NCBI GenBank assembly: GCA_900104855.1
Contig: FNSS01000001.1
Coordinates: 1,302,001 to 1,366,000 of the forward strand
Reading direction: 5' to 3'
Source: Rhizobiales bacterium GAS188
GTDB lineage: Bacteria > Pseudomonadota > Alphaproteobacteria > Rhizobiales > Beijerinckiaceae
Length of the DNA: 64,000 bases
Position numbers and translations under genes: made by a program. The notes under the pieces are model-generated. The model did no database searches and was not told the origin of the DNA. It worked only from the letters and a program-made list of their open reading frames with translations. Positions 17,794-27,450 of this stretch are shown piece after piece. The first letter of the stretch is position 1. Every line of letters starts with the position of its first letter.

Positions 17794-18633
17794 TCAGGGG
17801 ATTGGCGTGAACTGAAGTTGGCTGATGGGAACGACCTTTTCCGTGCGCACCATCTTGTATTCCGTCGTAGGGCCAAGCCACTTGTCCCAAATCTGATTGA
17901 TCTCTCCGCTCTTGTCCAAGGCTACCAACGCCTCATTGATCTTGGCGAGCAGGGCCGGTTCATCCTTCTTCATTCCGACGCCGACCGGCTCGAGAAGCAT
18001 TGGGTCCTCGATCATTTTGAGCTCAACGCCGCTCTTCGACTCGCTGACCAATTTGGTGATCGTCATCGTGTTGGCCACGATGCCCAGAGCCTTGTTCTGC
18101 TGGACGGCCATGAAAGCCGAACCCGTATCCTGGAAGGTCAGCGGATCAGAACCGTTGAGCTTGATCGAAAGCTCCGACGTGGAGCCCTTGGTCGAAGCCA
18201 GCCTCTTGCCCTTGAAGTCGATCTTCTTTGTGCTCGGGTTACTGGCTTTCACCGCGAGCATTTCCTTTGCGACATAGTAGGCGTCGCTGAACTGGATCTG
18301 CTCGGCGCGGCCGAGCGTGTAGGCAAGATTGGCGACGGCGATGTCCACGCGGCCGAGCTTGACCTCCGGAACACGCGCTTCGACGGACAACGGCGTGACC
18401 TTGGCGGTCACGCCGAGTTGCTTGGCGATGGCGGAACACAGATCGACATCGAAGCCCACCATCTCGCGGGTCTTCGGATCGGGGGCGGCGAAGGGCGGGA
18501 CGTCAGCGAAGGTGCCGCACCGCAGCTCCTTGCGTTGCATGATGTCTTGCAACTGATCTGCCCGCGCGCCGACTGACGCCATGCCAAAGCCGACCGCGAC
18601 GACGATATGAATGACCGAAACTCTCGAGAACAT
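17794..18633 (-). CDS. Polar amino acid ABC transporter, periplasmic binding protein
   Basis: A 279-residue SBP_bac_3 family protein. The signal peptide is VSVIHIVVAVGFGMASVGAR, cleaved near residue 25. The mature domain shows LRCGTFADVPPFAAPDP, MVGFDVDLCSAIAKQLGV and AVANLAYTLGRAEQIQFSDA, the usual ligand-pocket regions of glutamine/polar amino acid binders. ATG at 18633 with AGGAGA just upstream. It is the last gene of a minus-strand unit SDR-permease-permease-ATPase-binder. The ligand cannot be read from sequence; the neighbouring 5-oxoprolinase-like genes suggest a nitrogen-containing amino acid or lactam. Confidence 0.92.
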   Translation of the reverse strand: MFSRVSVIHIVVAVGFGMASVGARADQLQDIMQRKELRCGTFADVPPFAAPDPKTREMVGFDVDLCSAIAKQLGVTAKVTPLSVEARVPEVKLGRVDIAVANLAYTLGRAEQIQFSDAYYVAKEMLAVKASNPSTKKIDFKGKRLASTKGSTSELSIKLNGSDPLTFQDTGSAFMAVQQNKALGIVANTMTITKLVSESKSGVELKMIEDPMLLEPVGVGMKKDEPALLAKINEALVALDKSGEINQIWDKWLGPTTEYKMVRTEKVVPISQLQFTPIP

Positions 18634-18668
18634 GATTGATCTCCTCTTGGATCGAGACGAAGCCATAG

Positions 18669-19403
18669 TCAGTGGGAGCGCAGGTCGGAGAGAAACCGCT
18701 GGGCGCGGGGGTGATTGGGATTGTTGAAGAACTCGTCGGGCTTGGCCGTTTCGAGGATGCTGCCGGCATCCATGAACCAGACCCGGTCCGCGACTTCTCG
18801 CGCGAAACCCATTTCGTGGGTCACGCACATCATCGTCATTCCCTCATTCGCGAGACCGCGCATGACCGCCAGGACCTCGCCGACCATTTCGGGATCGAGC
18901 GCGCTGGTCGGCTCATCAAACAGCATCGCCGGTGGCTCCATCGCCAGGGCTCGCGCGATCGCGACGCGCTGCTGCTGACCGCCGGAGAGCTGCCCCGGAT
19001 AGGCGGCGGCCTTCGAGAATAGGCCGACCCGCTCGAGCAGGCTCATGGCCTTGTCCCGAGCCGTGCTGCGATCGACGCCGTTGATGCGGATCGGCGACAG
19101 CATGACGTTGTCGAGAACGCTGAGATGCGGGAACAGGTTGAAACTCTGGAACACGAATCCGATGCGGCTGCGCAGGCGGTTGAGCTGCGCGCTCTTCATC
19201 TTCGCGTGAACGTTCAGCCCATCGAACATCAGCTCGCCGGATTGGATTTCCTCGAGCCGGTTGACCGTGCGTATGAGCGTCGACTTGCCCGAGCCCGAAG
19301 GGCCGCAGACGACCACGACCTCGCCTCGATCGACTTCCGCGTTGATATCGACGAGAGCCGGATAGGCGCCGTACCACTTGTTCACATGCGAGAATTTGAT
19401 CAT
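18669..19403 (-). CDS. Polar amino acid ABC transporter, ATP-binding protein
   Basis: A 244-residue ATPase of the GlnQ/HisP type. Walker A is GPSGSGKST near residue 34, the signature LSGGQQQR near 139, Walker B with [10 protein letters not shown] near 160, and the H-loop in [13 protein letters not shown]. It powers the two permeases encoded just upstream, whose second gene overlaps it by 4 nt. Length and motifs are normal. Confidence 0.95.
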   Translation of the reverse strand: MIKFSHVNKWYGAYPALVDINAEVDRGEVVVVCGPSGSGKSTLIRTVNRLEEIQSGELMFDGLNVHAKMKSAQLNRLRSRIGFVFQSFNLFPHLSVLDNVMLSPIRINGVDRSTARDKAMSLLERVGLFSKAAAYPGQLSGGQQQRVAIARALAMEPPAMLFDEPTSALDPEMVGEVLAVMRGLANEGMTMMCVTHEMGFAREVADRVWFMDAGSILETAKPDEFFNNPNHPRAQRFLSDLRSH

Positions 19404-20176
19404 TGACCGATCTCCCGAACCGCATCTCCAAGCCTCGTCGCGGACTGGCCCTCGATTGTTGGCCCATCAGTCGTCTGGCCGGTCGCCCGCTTTGCGGCGA
19501 CGCGACGCTCGAGCCAGTTCGCGAGCTGCGTGAGGCTCCAGCAGACGGAGAAATAGATGATCGCGAGAATGAAGAAGACTTCGAATGGCTTGGTGAGAAG
19601 CCTGTTGTTGATCTGACTTGCCGCGAATGTCAGTTCCGGAACATTGATCACATAGCCGAGCGTCGTCTCCTGGATCGTGGAAACGAACTGGCTGACGATG
19701 CTGGGCAGCATGTTGTAGAGCGCTTGGGGCAGGATGATGTAGCGCATCGCGCTGAGGCGGCCATGGCCCAAGGCGCGCGCGGCATCCATCTGTCCCGCCG
19801 GGAGCGCCTGTATCCCCGCCCGCACCACTTCGCTGAGGAATGCGGCCTCGTAAATCACGAGAGTGCACACCATCGTGACGAAGCCGGGAACGCTCTTTCC
19901 GATCAACAAGGGAACCAGGAAATAGACCCAGAAGATCACCATCAGGAGCGGAATTCCGCGCATGATGTAGATGAGGGCGGTGGCGGGCCCGCGCAGAGCC
20001 GCAAAGGACGACAGCCTCGCCAGGGCGATCAGCACGCCGAGCGGGAAGGCGAGCGTGATACCCAGCAGCGACAGCAGCATCGTCGCCGCGATGCCGCCAA
20101 GCGGTCCGTTCGGGTATTGGCCGATCAGCAAGAGCAGCCAGTTCTCGCTGACGATGTGGTAAATCTCGGCAAGCAT
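19400..20176 (-). CDS. Polar amino acid ABC transporter, permease
   Basis: A 258-residue inner-membrane permease of the HisMQ/GlnP family with about five hydrophobic segments. The ATPase-coupling EAA-type loop is [20 protein letters not shown] followed by [17 protein letters not shown]. It overlaps the ATPase gene by 4 nt and starts 3 nt after the other permease stops, so the two form a heterodimeric channel. The C-terminus carries a charged tail of about 35 residues. Confidence 0.94.
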   Translation of the reverse strand: MLAEIYHIVSENWLLLLIGQYPNGPLGGIAATMLLSLLGITLAFPLGVLIALARLSSFAALRGPATALIYIMRGIPLLMVIFWVYFLVPLLIGKSVPGFVTMVCTLVIYEAAFLSEVVRAGIQALPAGQMDAARALGHGRLSAMRYIILPQALYNMLPSIVSQFVSTIQETTLGYVINVPELTFAASQINNRLLTKPFEVFFILAIIYFSVCWSLTQLANWLERRVAAKRATGQTTDGPTIEGQSATRLGDAVREIGQ

Positions 20177-20179
20177 CGG

Positions 20180-20881
20180 TCAGCGTGCCCCGGCTAGCTC
20201 TGCGCGACGGCTGAGCCGTGCACCGAGCGCCATGAGAGTGAGCGAGCAGGCGAGATAGACGAGGGTCGCGATCAGGTAGGTCTCGAAGGTGCGGAAGCTC
20301 TCGTTTTCGACCTCCTTGGCTGCATATGTCAGCTCAGACACCCCGATGGCCATCGAGAGGCTGCTGTTCTTGAACAGGGAAACCGTGTGGTTGATGAGCG
20401 CGGGAAGAGCGTTTCGCAGGGCCTGCGGCACCAGCACGAAGCGCATGGCGCTGATGTAGCCATGCCCCAGCGCTCTTGCGGCGTCGGCCTGGCCCGGTGG
20501 GATGGATCTGAGGCCTGAGCGCAAATCCTCGCTGAAATAGGCCGCCTGGCATAGGCCGAGCCCGATGATCGCGAAGGTCGCTTCCGCATTGTGCTGGCCG
20601 AGCCAGGCCTGAACGGCGCCCGGAAGCAGGCTGGAGATACCGAAATACCAAAGTATCAACTGCACGAGCGTCGGTACGTTGCGATGATAGGTGACGTAGG
20701 CTGCAACCGCGCCCTCGGCGATGCGGCTCGAGGTCAGGCGGATCATCAATAGGACGATGGCCAAGCTCATCGCGAGAAGCCACGAGCTGAGCGCGACGAT
20801 AATGGTCATCTCGAAACCGTCGACGAGCATCCCTCTGAATTCGGGCTTCAGCAGGACGGCTGTGAGGTCGAAGCTGCTCAT
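20180..20881 (-). CDS. Polar amino acid ABC transporter, permease
   Basis: A 233-residue HisMQ-type permease. The EAA-type loop is EDLRSGLRSIPPGQADAARA followed by LGHGYISAMRFVLVPQA, closely parallel to that of its partner. Family markers YHRNVPTLVQLILWYFGISS and NHTVSLFKNSSLSMAIGVSE are present. Its start overlaps the SDR stop by 4 nt, tying the dehydrogenase to the importer in one transcript. Confidence 0.94.
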   Translation of the reverse strand: MSSFDLTAVLLKPEFRGMLVDGFEMTIIVALSSWLLAMSLAIVLLMIRLTSSRIAEGAVAAYVTYHRNVPTLVQLILWYFGISSLLPGAVQAWLGQHNAEATFAIIGLGLCQAAYFSEDLRSGLRSIPPGQADAARALGHGYISAMRFVLVPQALRNALPALINHTVSLFKNSSLSMAIGVSELTYAAKEVENESFRTFETYLIATLVYLACSLTLMALGARLSRRAELAGAR

Positions 20882-21648
20882 CCAGGCGCTCCGGCCTGTG
20901 CCGGCGCCGCCGCGGGCTTGGCCGTGGAGAGTCCGCCAGGCACCTGGAGCGTCGGCGTGATCTCCATGTGGCCGATATTGACAGCGACCGGAGCTGAGAT
21001 CGCGAAGGCGATCGCGTCGGCGATGTCTTTCGCTTCCGGCAGTTCGTAGCCCTCGATGAAGCGCTCATAGGTCTCGCGCGAGCTGCCATGGACATGGGCG
21101 AAGATATCCGTCGCAACGCGGCCTGGACAAATCTCGGTGACGCGAACGCGCCGCCCGAATGCGTCGATGCGGAGTTGACGCGACAGCATGCTGATCGCGG
21201 CCTTGGTGGCGTGATAGGAGGAATTGCCACTGAAATTATAGGCGCCGGCGATCGAGCTCATGTTGACGACATGGCCTCGGTCGCGCGCAACCATGCCCGG
21301 AACGATGAGGCGACACAGGTGCAACACCGCGCGGAGATTGACATCGACGAGCAGATCGATGTCCTCGGCATCAGCCTTCAAGAAAGGTTTGGGCCGATCG
21401 ACGCCTGCATTGTTTACGAGGATGTCGAAATTGGTCTCGCCGGTGAGCCGCGTCACGCCCGCCAGGTCCGTCACATCGAGCGCATGGGCGATGCAGCCGG
21501 TGCGTTCAGCCAGTGCGCTAAGCGCCTTCGCGCTGCGCGCCAGCGCGTGGACCTCGAGGCCCTCCTTGCAGAGCCGCTCGACGACGGCAGCGCCGATACC
21601 GGAGGACGCGCCGGTGACGAGAGCTGTTCGATAATCGGAGAAGGGCAT
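20878..21648 (-). CDS. Short-chain dehydrogenase/reductase (YdfG-like)
   Basis: A 256-residue classical SDR. Cofactor motif TGASSGIG at residues 12-19, NNAG near 83, catalytic Ser in NMSSIAGAYNFSG near 134 and YHATK (Tyr-x3-Lys) near 146. The overall pattern resembles YdfG-type 3-hydroxy acid dehydrogenases. The C-terminus is extended by an Ala/Pro-rich tail. It is the first gene of the unit that continues into the ABC importer. A palindromic LysR-type site lies 75-89 nt upstream. Confidence 0.9.
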   Translation of the reverse strand: MPFSDYRTALVTGASSGIGAAVVERLCKEGLEVHALARSAKALSALAERTGCIAHALDVTDLAGVTRLTGETNFDILVNNAGVDRPKPFLKADAEDIDLLVDVNLRAVLHLCRLIVPGMVARDRGHVVNMSSIAGAYNFSGNSSYHATKAAISMLSRQLRIDAFGRRVRVTEICPGRVATDIFAHVHGSSRETYERFIEGYELPEAKDIADAIAFAISAPVAVNIGHMEITPTLQVPGGLSTAKPAAAPAQAGAPG

Positions 21649-21699
21649 CGCAATCCCTCACGTCGATACGCTACGTTATCGAACAGTCATGCGCCGGGC

Positions 21700-21738
21700 T
21701 AAGACGGAATGTCTGTGGCGGGATAAGGGGGTCTTATG
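21700..21738. promoter_or_regulatory. LysR/Nac-type operator upstream of the SDR-importer unit (38-bp repeat, copy 1)
   Basis: Two palindromes side by side: AGAC-N5-GTCT (21702-21714) and ATAAG-N5-CTTAT (21723-21737), the latter an ATA-N9-TAT site as bound by Nac-like LysR proteins. The 38-bp block recurs at 26475-26513 with 32 identities. It sits between the pxpA-like stop (21761) and the SDR start (21648). Confidence 0.7.
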
Positions 21739-21760
21739 CTTGGCAGCGCCGCCCTCGGCC

Positions 21761-22528
21761 TTAGGCGACCTGGCGCGATATCGGAACGACGCTGCCGCCA
21801 TTCGCCTCAATTTCCGTGCGGATGGACCTTGCGAGGCCGACGGCGCCCTCAGTGTCGCCATGCAGCAGAATGCTCGCCGGCCGCATGGGCAATATGTTGC
21901 CGCCATAGGTAACGACTTCGCCCAGCTGAAGAACGCGCCGCACGCGTTCACGAACGAATGCTTCGTCATGAATGACGGAACCAGGCATCTTGCGCGGCAC
22001 GAGCAGCCCGTCATCGTCATAGGCGCGGTCGGCGAGGAAGGTCGTGGCGACCCTGAGGCCACAAGCCTCGGCCGCTGTCTCGATGGCGCGGCTGGTCGAC
22101 GAGATGATGATGAGCCGCGGATCGAAGGCCGCCACGGCCCGCACGAGGGTCGCAGCGAGCTCGGCATCCGCTGCGACCACGTTGCCGAGCGCGCCGTGGA
22201 AGCTCATATGCGTCATGAGGCACCCCTGAGCCCGGCAGATGCCGTGCAGTGCACCGAGCTGATAGATCACCATCGCGGCGAGCTCGACCGGGTCGATCTG
22301 CATCACGCGACGACCAAAGCCCTGACGATCCGGAAAGCCAACATGGGCGCCGACGTCGACGCTTCGCTCCATCGCGCGCTCGACCGTGCGCTGCATGATC
22401 AGCGGATCGCCGGCATGAAATCCGCATGCAAGATTGGCCGACGAAAGCACATCGAGAAGTGCGTCGTCATTCCCCATCGGCCATCGACCGAAGCCCTCGG
22501 CGAGGTCGGCATTGAGGTCAATGTCCAT
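21761..22528 (-). CDS. pxpA: LamB/YcsF family protein, 5-oxoprolinase subunit A-like
   Basis: A 255-residue homologue of PxpA, which with PxpB and PxpC hydrolyses 5-oxoproline to glutamate using ATP. It begins MDIDLNADLAEGFGRW and has SSANLACGFHAGDPLIMQRT near residue 37 and VGAHVGFPDRQGFGRR near 66, all family signatures. The usual KPHGALYN block reads SFHGALGN here, a mild deviation. ATG at 22528 overlaps the preceding gene by 11 nt. Because accB/accC-like genes are in the same operon, the complex may act on a related lactam rather than 5-oxoproline itself. Confidence 0.85.
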   Translation of the reverse strand: MDIDLNADLAEGFGRWPMGNDDALLDVLSSANLACGFHAGDPLIMQRTVERAMERSVDVGAHVGFPDRQGFGRRVMQIDPVELAAMVIYQLGALHGICRAQGCLMTHMSFHGALGNVVAADAELAATLVRAVAAFDPRLIIISSTSRAIETAAEACGLRVATTFLADRAYDDDGLLVPRKMPGSVIHDEAFVRERVRRVLQLGEVVTYGGNILPMRPASILLHGDTEGAVGLARSIRTEIEANGGSVVPISRQVA

Positions 22529-22961
22529 CTCGATCCAGCTCCCATATGTCATGTAGCTCGATGACCTTCGTGCCGTAGCCAACGAGCGCTCCGTGAGCGG
22601 CGAGCACGCCTGCCACCTGTCCGTCTCGAGGCGCACTCACGGGTACGAGCAGAGCGCCGATCTGAACGAGGGCGAGCACCTGGCCGGCCCGCACCCGGCT
22701 TCCAAGCGGAGCAAGCGGCGTGTCGCGCATCGGATGGGTGTGCAGGAGGACGCCGACCGTCGGGGCCGTCAGGACAATGCCCTGTGATACGCAGGGTTCG
22801 CCGTCGACAAGCCCCGGCACCGCATCGTTGGGCTCGGTGCCGAGGCTTTTCCGGTCGACGTCCGGCAGTCTCAGCCGCCCCATTGGGCCGCTGAGATCAA
22901 ACAGTGTTATCCCGGCTTCGGCGAGCCAAGTCGATATCTCCTCAATGTGATCGAAAGGCAT
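22518..22961 (-). CDS. Biotin-carrier-like protein lacking the biotinylated lysine
   Basis: A 147-residue protein with the layout of AccB: an N-terminal helix-strand piece (IEEISTWLAEAGITLFDLSG) and a C-terminal biotinyl-lipoyl barrel (GIVLTAPTVGVLLHTHPM and RAGQVLALVQIGALLVPVSA). At the hairpin where the neighbouring AccB has EAMKTFNE, this protein has QIGALLVP: the biotin-accepting Lys is Ala103. It therefore cannot carry biotin in the usual way. Start at 22961 lies 1 nt after the KipA-like stop. A structural or scaffold role in the Pxp/carboxylase complex is possible, but that is speculation. Confidence 0.75.
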   Translation of the reverse strand: MPFDHIEEISTWLAEAGITLFDLSGPMGRLRLPDVDRKSLGTEPNDAVPGLVDGEPCVSQGIVLTAPTVGVLLHTHPMRDTPLAPLGSRVRAGQVLALVQIGALLVPVSAPRDGQVAGVLAAHGALVGYGTKVIELHDIWELDRDGH

Positions 22962-22962
22962 G

Positions 22963-23949
22963 TCAGCAGTGCCGTTTCTTCGCGCGATAAAGGTCGACCA
23001 GGCGGCGCGCTTCGGCAATCCAGCGTTCGTTGACTTCCAGCGCCGCGACAGCTTCGTCCCAGCTCGCTTCGACGAAACGGATCCGGCTGCCGATCGGCGC
23101 CTGACCGAGGCGCCAGAGATCGGCCTCGATCACCGTTGCGATCTTCGGATAGCCTCCGGATGGCTGCGCATCGCGCATCTGCACGATCGGCTGTCCGTCG
23201 GGCGGCACCTGGATCACCCCCGGTACGATCCCGTGCGAGCGCAACTCGATCGGCGCGGCTGGAATCAGCGGCGTGCCCTCCAGGCGGAACCCGTAGCGAT
23301 CGCTTCGCGGCGTGATCTTCCACGGCTCGCGCCAGAAGCTGTCCCGGGCCGCCTGCGTGTATGCATCATATTCTGCGGCGGGAAGCGCCCGGATGGCGGG
23401 CAGACCGTCTACGAGCATCGGCATCGACAAAGCCGGCGAGCACAGGCCAAATCCCAGGCGCACAGCGTTGCTGGAAGCGCCTGCCGAGAGCCTGTCGCCG
23501 GGACGCAATGCGCGCCCCTCGAGACCGCCGAAAGCGCCCCGCAACTGGGTGCTGCGTGATCCCAGCACAACCGGCACTTCCACGCCGCCAGCGAGGCATA
23601 CATAAGCTCGGCTCGCGGCGCAGGCCCCTCGAGCTGGGAAACCTAGACGAAGCACCTGGCCCGCCTTCGCGCCGTGGGCCCACCAGGGGGGCAGGAGCAG
23701 CTCGTCGAGCTCGGCATTGCAATCCGCCCCGGTGACGGCGAATGCGCAATCTTTCAGGAAGCGGATCTGAAACGGAAAAATCTGGACCTCGACGGCCGCC
23801 GCGTGCTCCGGATTGCCCAGCAGCACGTTTCCGCCCGACAGAGCAAGGCCGTCCATCGCCCCCGAGGCACCGACGCCCCATTTCAGCGCGCCTTTGCGCC
23901 CGATATCCTGCACGGTCGCCAATGCGCCGGTGGACATGATCTCGATCAT
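22963..23949 (-). CDS. pxpC: Biotin-dependent carboxyltransferase family protein, 5-oxoprolinase subunit C-like (KipA)
   Basis: A 328-residue KipA/PxpC homologue. It shows STGALATVQDIGRKGALKWG at the start, SGAMDGLALSGGNVLLGNPE near residue 29, YVCLAGGVEVPVVLGSRSTQ near 115 and the LRSHGIVPGVIQVPPDGQPI block near 243, all conserved in the family. It overlaps the KipI-like gene by 4 nt. It is expected to form a complex with the PxpB and PxpA homologues on either side. Confidence 0.9.
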   Translation of the reverse strand: MIEIMSTGALATVQDIGRKGALKWGVGASGAMDGLALSGGNVLLGNPEHAAAVEVQIFPFQIRFLKDCAFAVTGADCNAELDELLLPPWWAHGAKAGQVLRLGFPARGACAASRAYVCLAGGVEVPVVLGSRSTQLRGAFGGLEGRALRPGDRLSAGASSNAVRLGFGLCSPALSMPMLVDGLPAIRALPAAEYDAYTQAARDSFWREPWKITPRSDRYGFRLEGTPLIPAAPIELRSHGIVPGVIQVPPDGQPIVQMRDAQPSGGYPKIATVIEADLWRLGQAPIGSRIRFVEASWDEAVAALEVNERWIAEARRLVDLYRAKKRHC

Positions 23950-24605
23950 CGGATCACATCCGCGACGATGAAACGGATGCTGTCGCCTGGGCGAAGCAGA
24001 GCGGGAGGATCGAGCGCCGGATCGAAGAAGCGCATGGCGGTGCTGCCGATCGTGTTCCAGCCGCTCGGGCCGTCAGACGCGGACACCCCTGTCTGCCCTC
24101 CGCCAATCGAAACCGCTCCGCCGGGAATTTTGAGGGCCGGCGTCCTGCGTCGCGGCGTGGCGAGCCGCTGATCCATCCCGCCCAGGTAGCAATAGCCGGG
24201 ATGGCTGCCGAGAGCGTAGACTTGATAGGTCGGGGCGCTGTGGATCGCCGCAATCTCGTCCAGGGCGAGGCCGGTATGGGCGATCACGTCCGCCACATGC
24301 GGCCCGCCTTCGCCGCCATAGACGACCGGCAGCTCGATCAACCTCCCCTGCATCGCGAGTGGCACCGCCGCAGCCCAGGCGGCCCGCAGTCGCGCCTCGA
24401 GGGGATCGAGGCTGCGCGGCGGGCACGGAAAGGTCAGCATGACGTTGTTCATGCCGGGCACGGCTTCGCTGATCTCAGGCCATCGCTCGGCCTCCGCCGC
24501 CAAAGCCCAGATTCTCTGTTGGGTGATGAGGCTCGTCGCGCCGGGCGCCTCAAAGAGCAAGGCGCTGGTCCCGAGCAAGCTGATGCGAGGTTCGTTGAGC
24601 GTCAT
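23946..24605 (-). CDS. pxpB: KipI family protein, 5-oxoprolinase subunit B-like
   Basis: A 219-residue KipI/PxpB homologue, the ATP-handling subunit of 5-oxoprolinase in known systems. Signature segments are [20 protein letters not shown] near residue 91, [20 protein letters not shown] near 130 and [20 protein letters not shown] near 162. Start and stop overlap the biotin carboxylase and KipA-like genes by 4 nt each, so these products are made together. Confidence 0.9.
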   Translation of the reverse strand: MTLNEPRISLLGTSALLFEAPGATSLITQQRIWALAAEAERWPEISEAVPGMNNVMLTFPCPPRSLDPLEARLRAAWAAAVPLAMQGRLIELPVVYGGEGGPHVADVIAHTGLALDEIAAIHSAPTYQVYALGSHPGYCYLGGMDQRLATPRRRTPALKIPGGAVSIGGGQTGVSASDGPSGWNTIGSTAMRFFDPALDPPALLRPGDSIRFIVADVIR

Positions 24606-25954
24606 GCTCCGTCGCCCCCGCGCAAGCTGCGTTCGAGATGATGGATATCGACCTCGCCCGAGATGAAAGCCGGATCTGCGACGATGCGTCGGTGGAGCGC
24701 AAGGTTGGTGGCGATGCCGGAGACTCGCATCTCGTCGAGGGCGATCCGCAAACGTCCCAGCGCGTCCTCACGAGTGTCGCCGTGGACGATCAGCTTCGCG
24801 ATCATCGAGTCGTAGTGGCGCGTGACGACGTATCCCGCACCGGCATGGCTATCGACGCGGACGCCGCACCCCCCTGGCACGTCCCAACCCGTGATCAGGC
24901 CCGGAGAAGGCAGAAAGGTTTCGGGGTCCTCAGCGTTGATGCGACATTCGATGGAATGGCCTCGGCAGCCGACATCCTCTTGCGCGAAGGCCAGACGCTC
25001 GCCGCGGGCGACGCGGATCTGTTGCTGGACGATGTCGATCCCGGTCGTCATTTCCGTGACCGGGTGCTCGACCTGCAGCCGCGTGTTCATCTCGATGAAA
25101 TAGAAGGCTCCGCCCTCGACCAGGAATTCGAAGGTGCCGAGGCCACGATAGCCGATCTCTCGACAAGCCTGAGCGCAGCGCTCGCCGATTTCCGCAATCC
25201 GCGATTGAGCGATCCCGAGAGCGGGTGCCTCCTCGAGCACCTTTTGGTGGCGGCGCTGCAAGGAGCAGTCCCGGCTGCCGAGCCAAAGGGCATTGCCATG
25301 GCTGTCTGCTAGCACCTGTATCTCCACATGGCGCGGATGAGCGAGGAACTTTTCGATATAGACTTGGGCGTTTCCGAAGGCCTTGCGTGCCTCCTCGCGC
25401 GTCACCGCGACCGCATCGACCAATCCGGCCTCTTCGGCGACGACGCGCATGCCACGCCCGCCGCCTCCACCCGCAGCTTTCACGATCACCGGATATCCAA
25501 TCTCGCGCGCCAAGCCGCGAAGGGCATCTCGGTCCTGGGGAAGCGCCATGTCCGGGCCGGGAACGCAGGGGATGTTCGCCGCGCGCATCGCTCGCTTCGC
25601 GGCGACCTTGTCGCCCATCATGCGGATGCAGGCGGCATCGGGCCCAATGAAAGTCAATCCAGCTTCCACCACCCGTTCGGCGAAGCTCGCGTTCTCCGAT
25701 AGGAAACCATAGCCAGGATGTATGGCCTCGGCGCCAGTCGCTTCGGCGGCGAGTAAGATCGCGGCCTGGTCGAGATAGCTCTCGGCTGCGGCGGCTGGGC
25801 CGATGCAGACCGCGAGATCCGCCCGGCCAACATAGGCCGCGTCGCGATCCGCCTCGGAATGGACGACGATCGTGCGCAGGCCGAGGCTACGGCAGGCACG
25901 CTGAATGCGAAGGGCGATCTCGCCTCGGTTGGCGATGAGGACGGAGCTGAACAT
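24602..25954 (-). CDS. accC: Biotin carboxylase (AccC-like)
   Basis: A 450-residue ATP-grasp biotin carboxylase, normal for AccC. It starts [20 protein letters not shown]; the ATP-grasp region has [18 protein letters not shown] near residue 155 and the catalytic [20 protein letters not shown] near 288. ATG at 25954 follows GAGGG; an in-frame ATG four codons upstream is less likely. Its position with AccB and Pxp homologues, and the lack of a carboxyltransferase of the AccA/D type, suggest that it serves this pathway rather than fatty acid synthesis. Confidence 0.92.
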   Translation of the reverse strand: MFSSVLIANRGEIALRIQRACRSLGLRTIVVHSEADRDAAYVGRADLAVCIGPAAAAESYLDQAAILLAAEATGAEAIHPGYGFLSENASFAERVVEAGLTFIGPDAACIRMMGDKVAAKRAMRAANIPCVPGPDMALPQDRDALRGLAREIGYPVIVKAAGGGGGRGMRVVAEEAGLVDAVAVTREEARKAFGNAQVYIEKFLAHPRHVEIQVLADSHGNALWLGSRDCSLQRRHQKVLEEAPALGIAQSRIAEIGERCAQACREIGYRGLGTFEFLVEGGAFYFIEMNTRLQVEHPVTEMTTGIDIVQQQIRVARGERLAFAQEDVGCRGHSIECRINAEDPETFLPSPGLITGWDVPGGCGVRVDSHAGAGYVVTRHYDSMIAKLIVHGDTREDALGRLRIALDEMRVSGIATNLALHRRIVADPAFISGEVDIHHLERSLRGGDGA

Positions 25955-25962
25955 GGCGGCCC

Positions 25963-26397
25963 TCAAGCGATCCGCATAAGCGGCTGCCCGACCTCGACCT
26001 CGACCCCGGAAGCGACATGCACGGCCTCGATGATGCCGTCGCGCTCAGCGATCACTTCGTTGAAGGTCTTCATCGCTTCGACAACGCAGACTGGCGCTCC
26101 TGCCTTCACGACTTGTCCTGGGACGACAAGGAGCGGCGCGTCCGGCGAAGTGCGGAGATGGACGATCCCGGAAAGCGGAGCACGGATCTCCGTGCTGGAT
26201 GCAGATGTCGCGGCCTTTAGGACTTCGCCTCGTGACCGTTGCTGCGTTGGTGTGGCTTTGCGCGCTGGCCGAGCGGCCAGGCTCCTGTCCCCGCCGCGAA
26301 CGAGCCTGAGCGTCCAGCCGTCCTTGCTGACCTCGAGCTCCGTGAGATCGGACGAAGCCATGGCGTCGATGAATGCCTTGATCTCGTGCAGTTCCAT
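25963..26397 (-). CDS. accB: Biotin carboxyl carrier protein (AccB-like)
   Basis: A 144-residue carrier. The C-terminal barrel has [17 protein letters not shown] with the biotin-accepting Lys at residue 110, and [20 protein letters not shown] before it. The N-terminus ([20 protein letters not shown]) and a short Ala/Pro/Arg linker are as in AccB. First gene of the minus-strand unit accB-accC-pxpB-pxpC-carrier-like-pxpA. A LysR-type palindrome lies 101-115 nt upstream. Confidence 0.92.
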   Translation of the reverse strand: MELHEIKAFIDAMASSDLTELEVSKDGWTLRLVRGGDRSLAARPARKATPTQQRSRGEVLKAATSASSTEIRAPLSGIVHLRTSPDAPLLVVPGQVVKAGAPVCVVEAMKTFNEVIAERDGIIEAVHVASGVEVEVGQPLMRIA

Positions 26398-26474
26398 GAG
26401 CGCATCCCGGTTCGAGCTTCTCGCGTGAACCCGCAACCGCGACCGGAATGCTATTTACATCGGAGCCGGATCGC

Positions 26475-26513
26475 CAAGACGGAATGTCTTTGCCGCGATA
26501 AGGGTCGCTTATG
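26475..26513. promoter_or_regulatory. LysR/Nac-type operator upstream of the accB-pxp unit (38-bp repeat, copy 2)
   Basis: AGAC-N5-GTCT (26477-26489) next to ATAAG-N5-CTTAT (26498-26512), the same pair of palindromes with the same spacing as at 21700-21738. The ATA-N9-TAT part overlaps the stop codon of the lysR gene and lies upstream of accB, which is read in the same direction. Confidence 0.72.
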
Positions 26514-27450
26514 TCGACGGGCTGTGAGCCGTTTCGAGAGGGGGCTGCGCGCCGCCACGGAGGTTGCCGACGAGTTCCATGAGGATATCCTTGATCGCAC
26601 GCGCCGGCTCCGACAGCGGCAGGTGATCCGACTGGCACAATGCCAGCGGCGCCTCGATCACGGGGTCGACGATGCGTGATAGCCAAGCATTGCAGGAGCC
26701 TGCGATCTCGCGCGCCATCGATTCCGGCAGGATCGTCGCTCCAAGGCCGTCCGCGATGACGGCGGTCAGCGTCCCCGCAGACTCGATCTCGGCAGCGACC
26801 TTCGGGGTGATGCCTATTCCCGCGAAGGCTTCGTTCACCATCCTGCGGACGACGTTGTAGGGGCGCGGCAGATAGAGATCGAGCTCACCGATAGCGCGCA
26901 AAGGCACGTCGGGCGGAGCGGCCACCAGGCTTTCGGGCCCGACGAGGTAGAGCGGTTCCTTGAGCAACGGGATGAAGGACAACCCGTGTATGGCCGTCTG
27001 GCCGCCGTAAAGCACAGCGAGATCCATTCGCCCGTTCATGATGAGCTCGGACAGCGTGCTGCCATAGGTTTCATTCAGGTAGAGCAGTATCGCGGGATGG
27101 CGCGCCCGGACCGTTCGCAGCAGCGGCAATGCCAGGCCCGTGGCGGCCGTGCCGGGCGCGAGTCCGACGGACACCGCGCCGGAGAGTGCTTTCCCCGCCG
27201 CCTTCATGTCGGCCTGCGCCTGCTCGCATTGCCGCAAGATGAGCTGCGCATGGCGGTAAAGGATTTTCCCGGCCTCCGTCGGCGTGACGCCCCGCTTCGT
27301 CCGAAGAAGGAGCTGCTGGCGCACCTCGCCCTCGAGCGTCGCCAACTGCTGGCTCAACGCGGGTTGGGCCACGTGCAGAATGTCCGCCGCTTGAGTGAGG
27401 CTGCCGATATCGACGATCTTCACGAAATACTGGAGGCGTCTGAGATTCAC
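26509..27450 (-). CDS. LysR-family regulator, Nac-like
   Basis: A 313-residue LysR protein. The helix-turn-helix region reads MNLRRLQYFVKIVDIGSLTQ, AADILHVAQPALSQQLATLE and LLLRTKRGVTPTEAGKILYR, very close to nitrogen-assimilation-control (Nac) and related regulators. The GTG at 27450 puts the start exactly where Nac proteins begin, with GGGAG upstream; the frame is open further 5', but that part is not conserved in the family. It lies between the accB unit and the divergent aminotransferase unit. ATA-N9-TAT sites occur before each of the three units around it. Confidence 0.9.
   Translation of the reverse strand: MNLRRLQYFVKIVDIGSLTQAADILHVAQPALSQQLATLEGEVRQQLLLRTKRGVTPTEAGKILYRHAQLILRQCEQAQADMKAAGKALSGAVSVGLAPGTAATGLALPLLRTVRARHPAILLYLNETYGSTLSELIMNGRMDLAVLYGGQTAIHGLSFIPLLKEPLYLVGPESLVAAPPDVPLRAIGELDLYLPRPYNVVRRMVNEAFAGIGITPKVAAEIESAGTLTAVIADGLGATILPESMAREIAGSCNAWLSRIVDPVIEAPLALCQSDHLPLSEPARAIKDILMELVGNLRGGAQPPLETAHSPST

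Noticed and set aside
17427-17890. Overlapping minus-strand frames between DUF1326 and the amino acid binder
   Set aside because: Three frames stay open at once and none has a ribosome site or family match.
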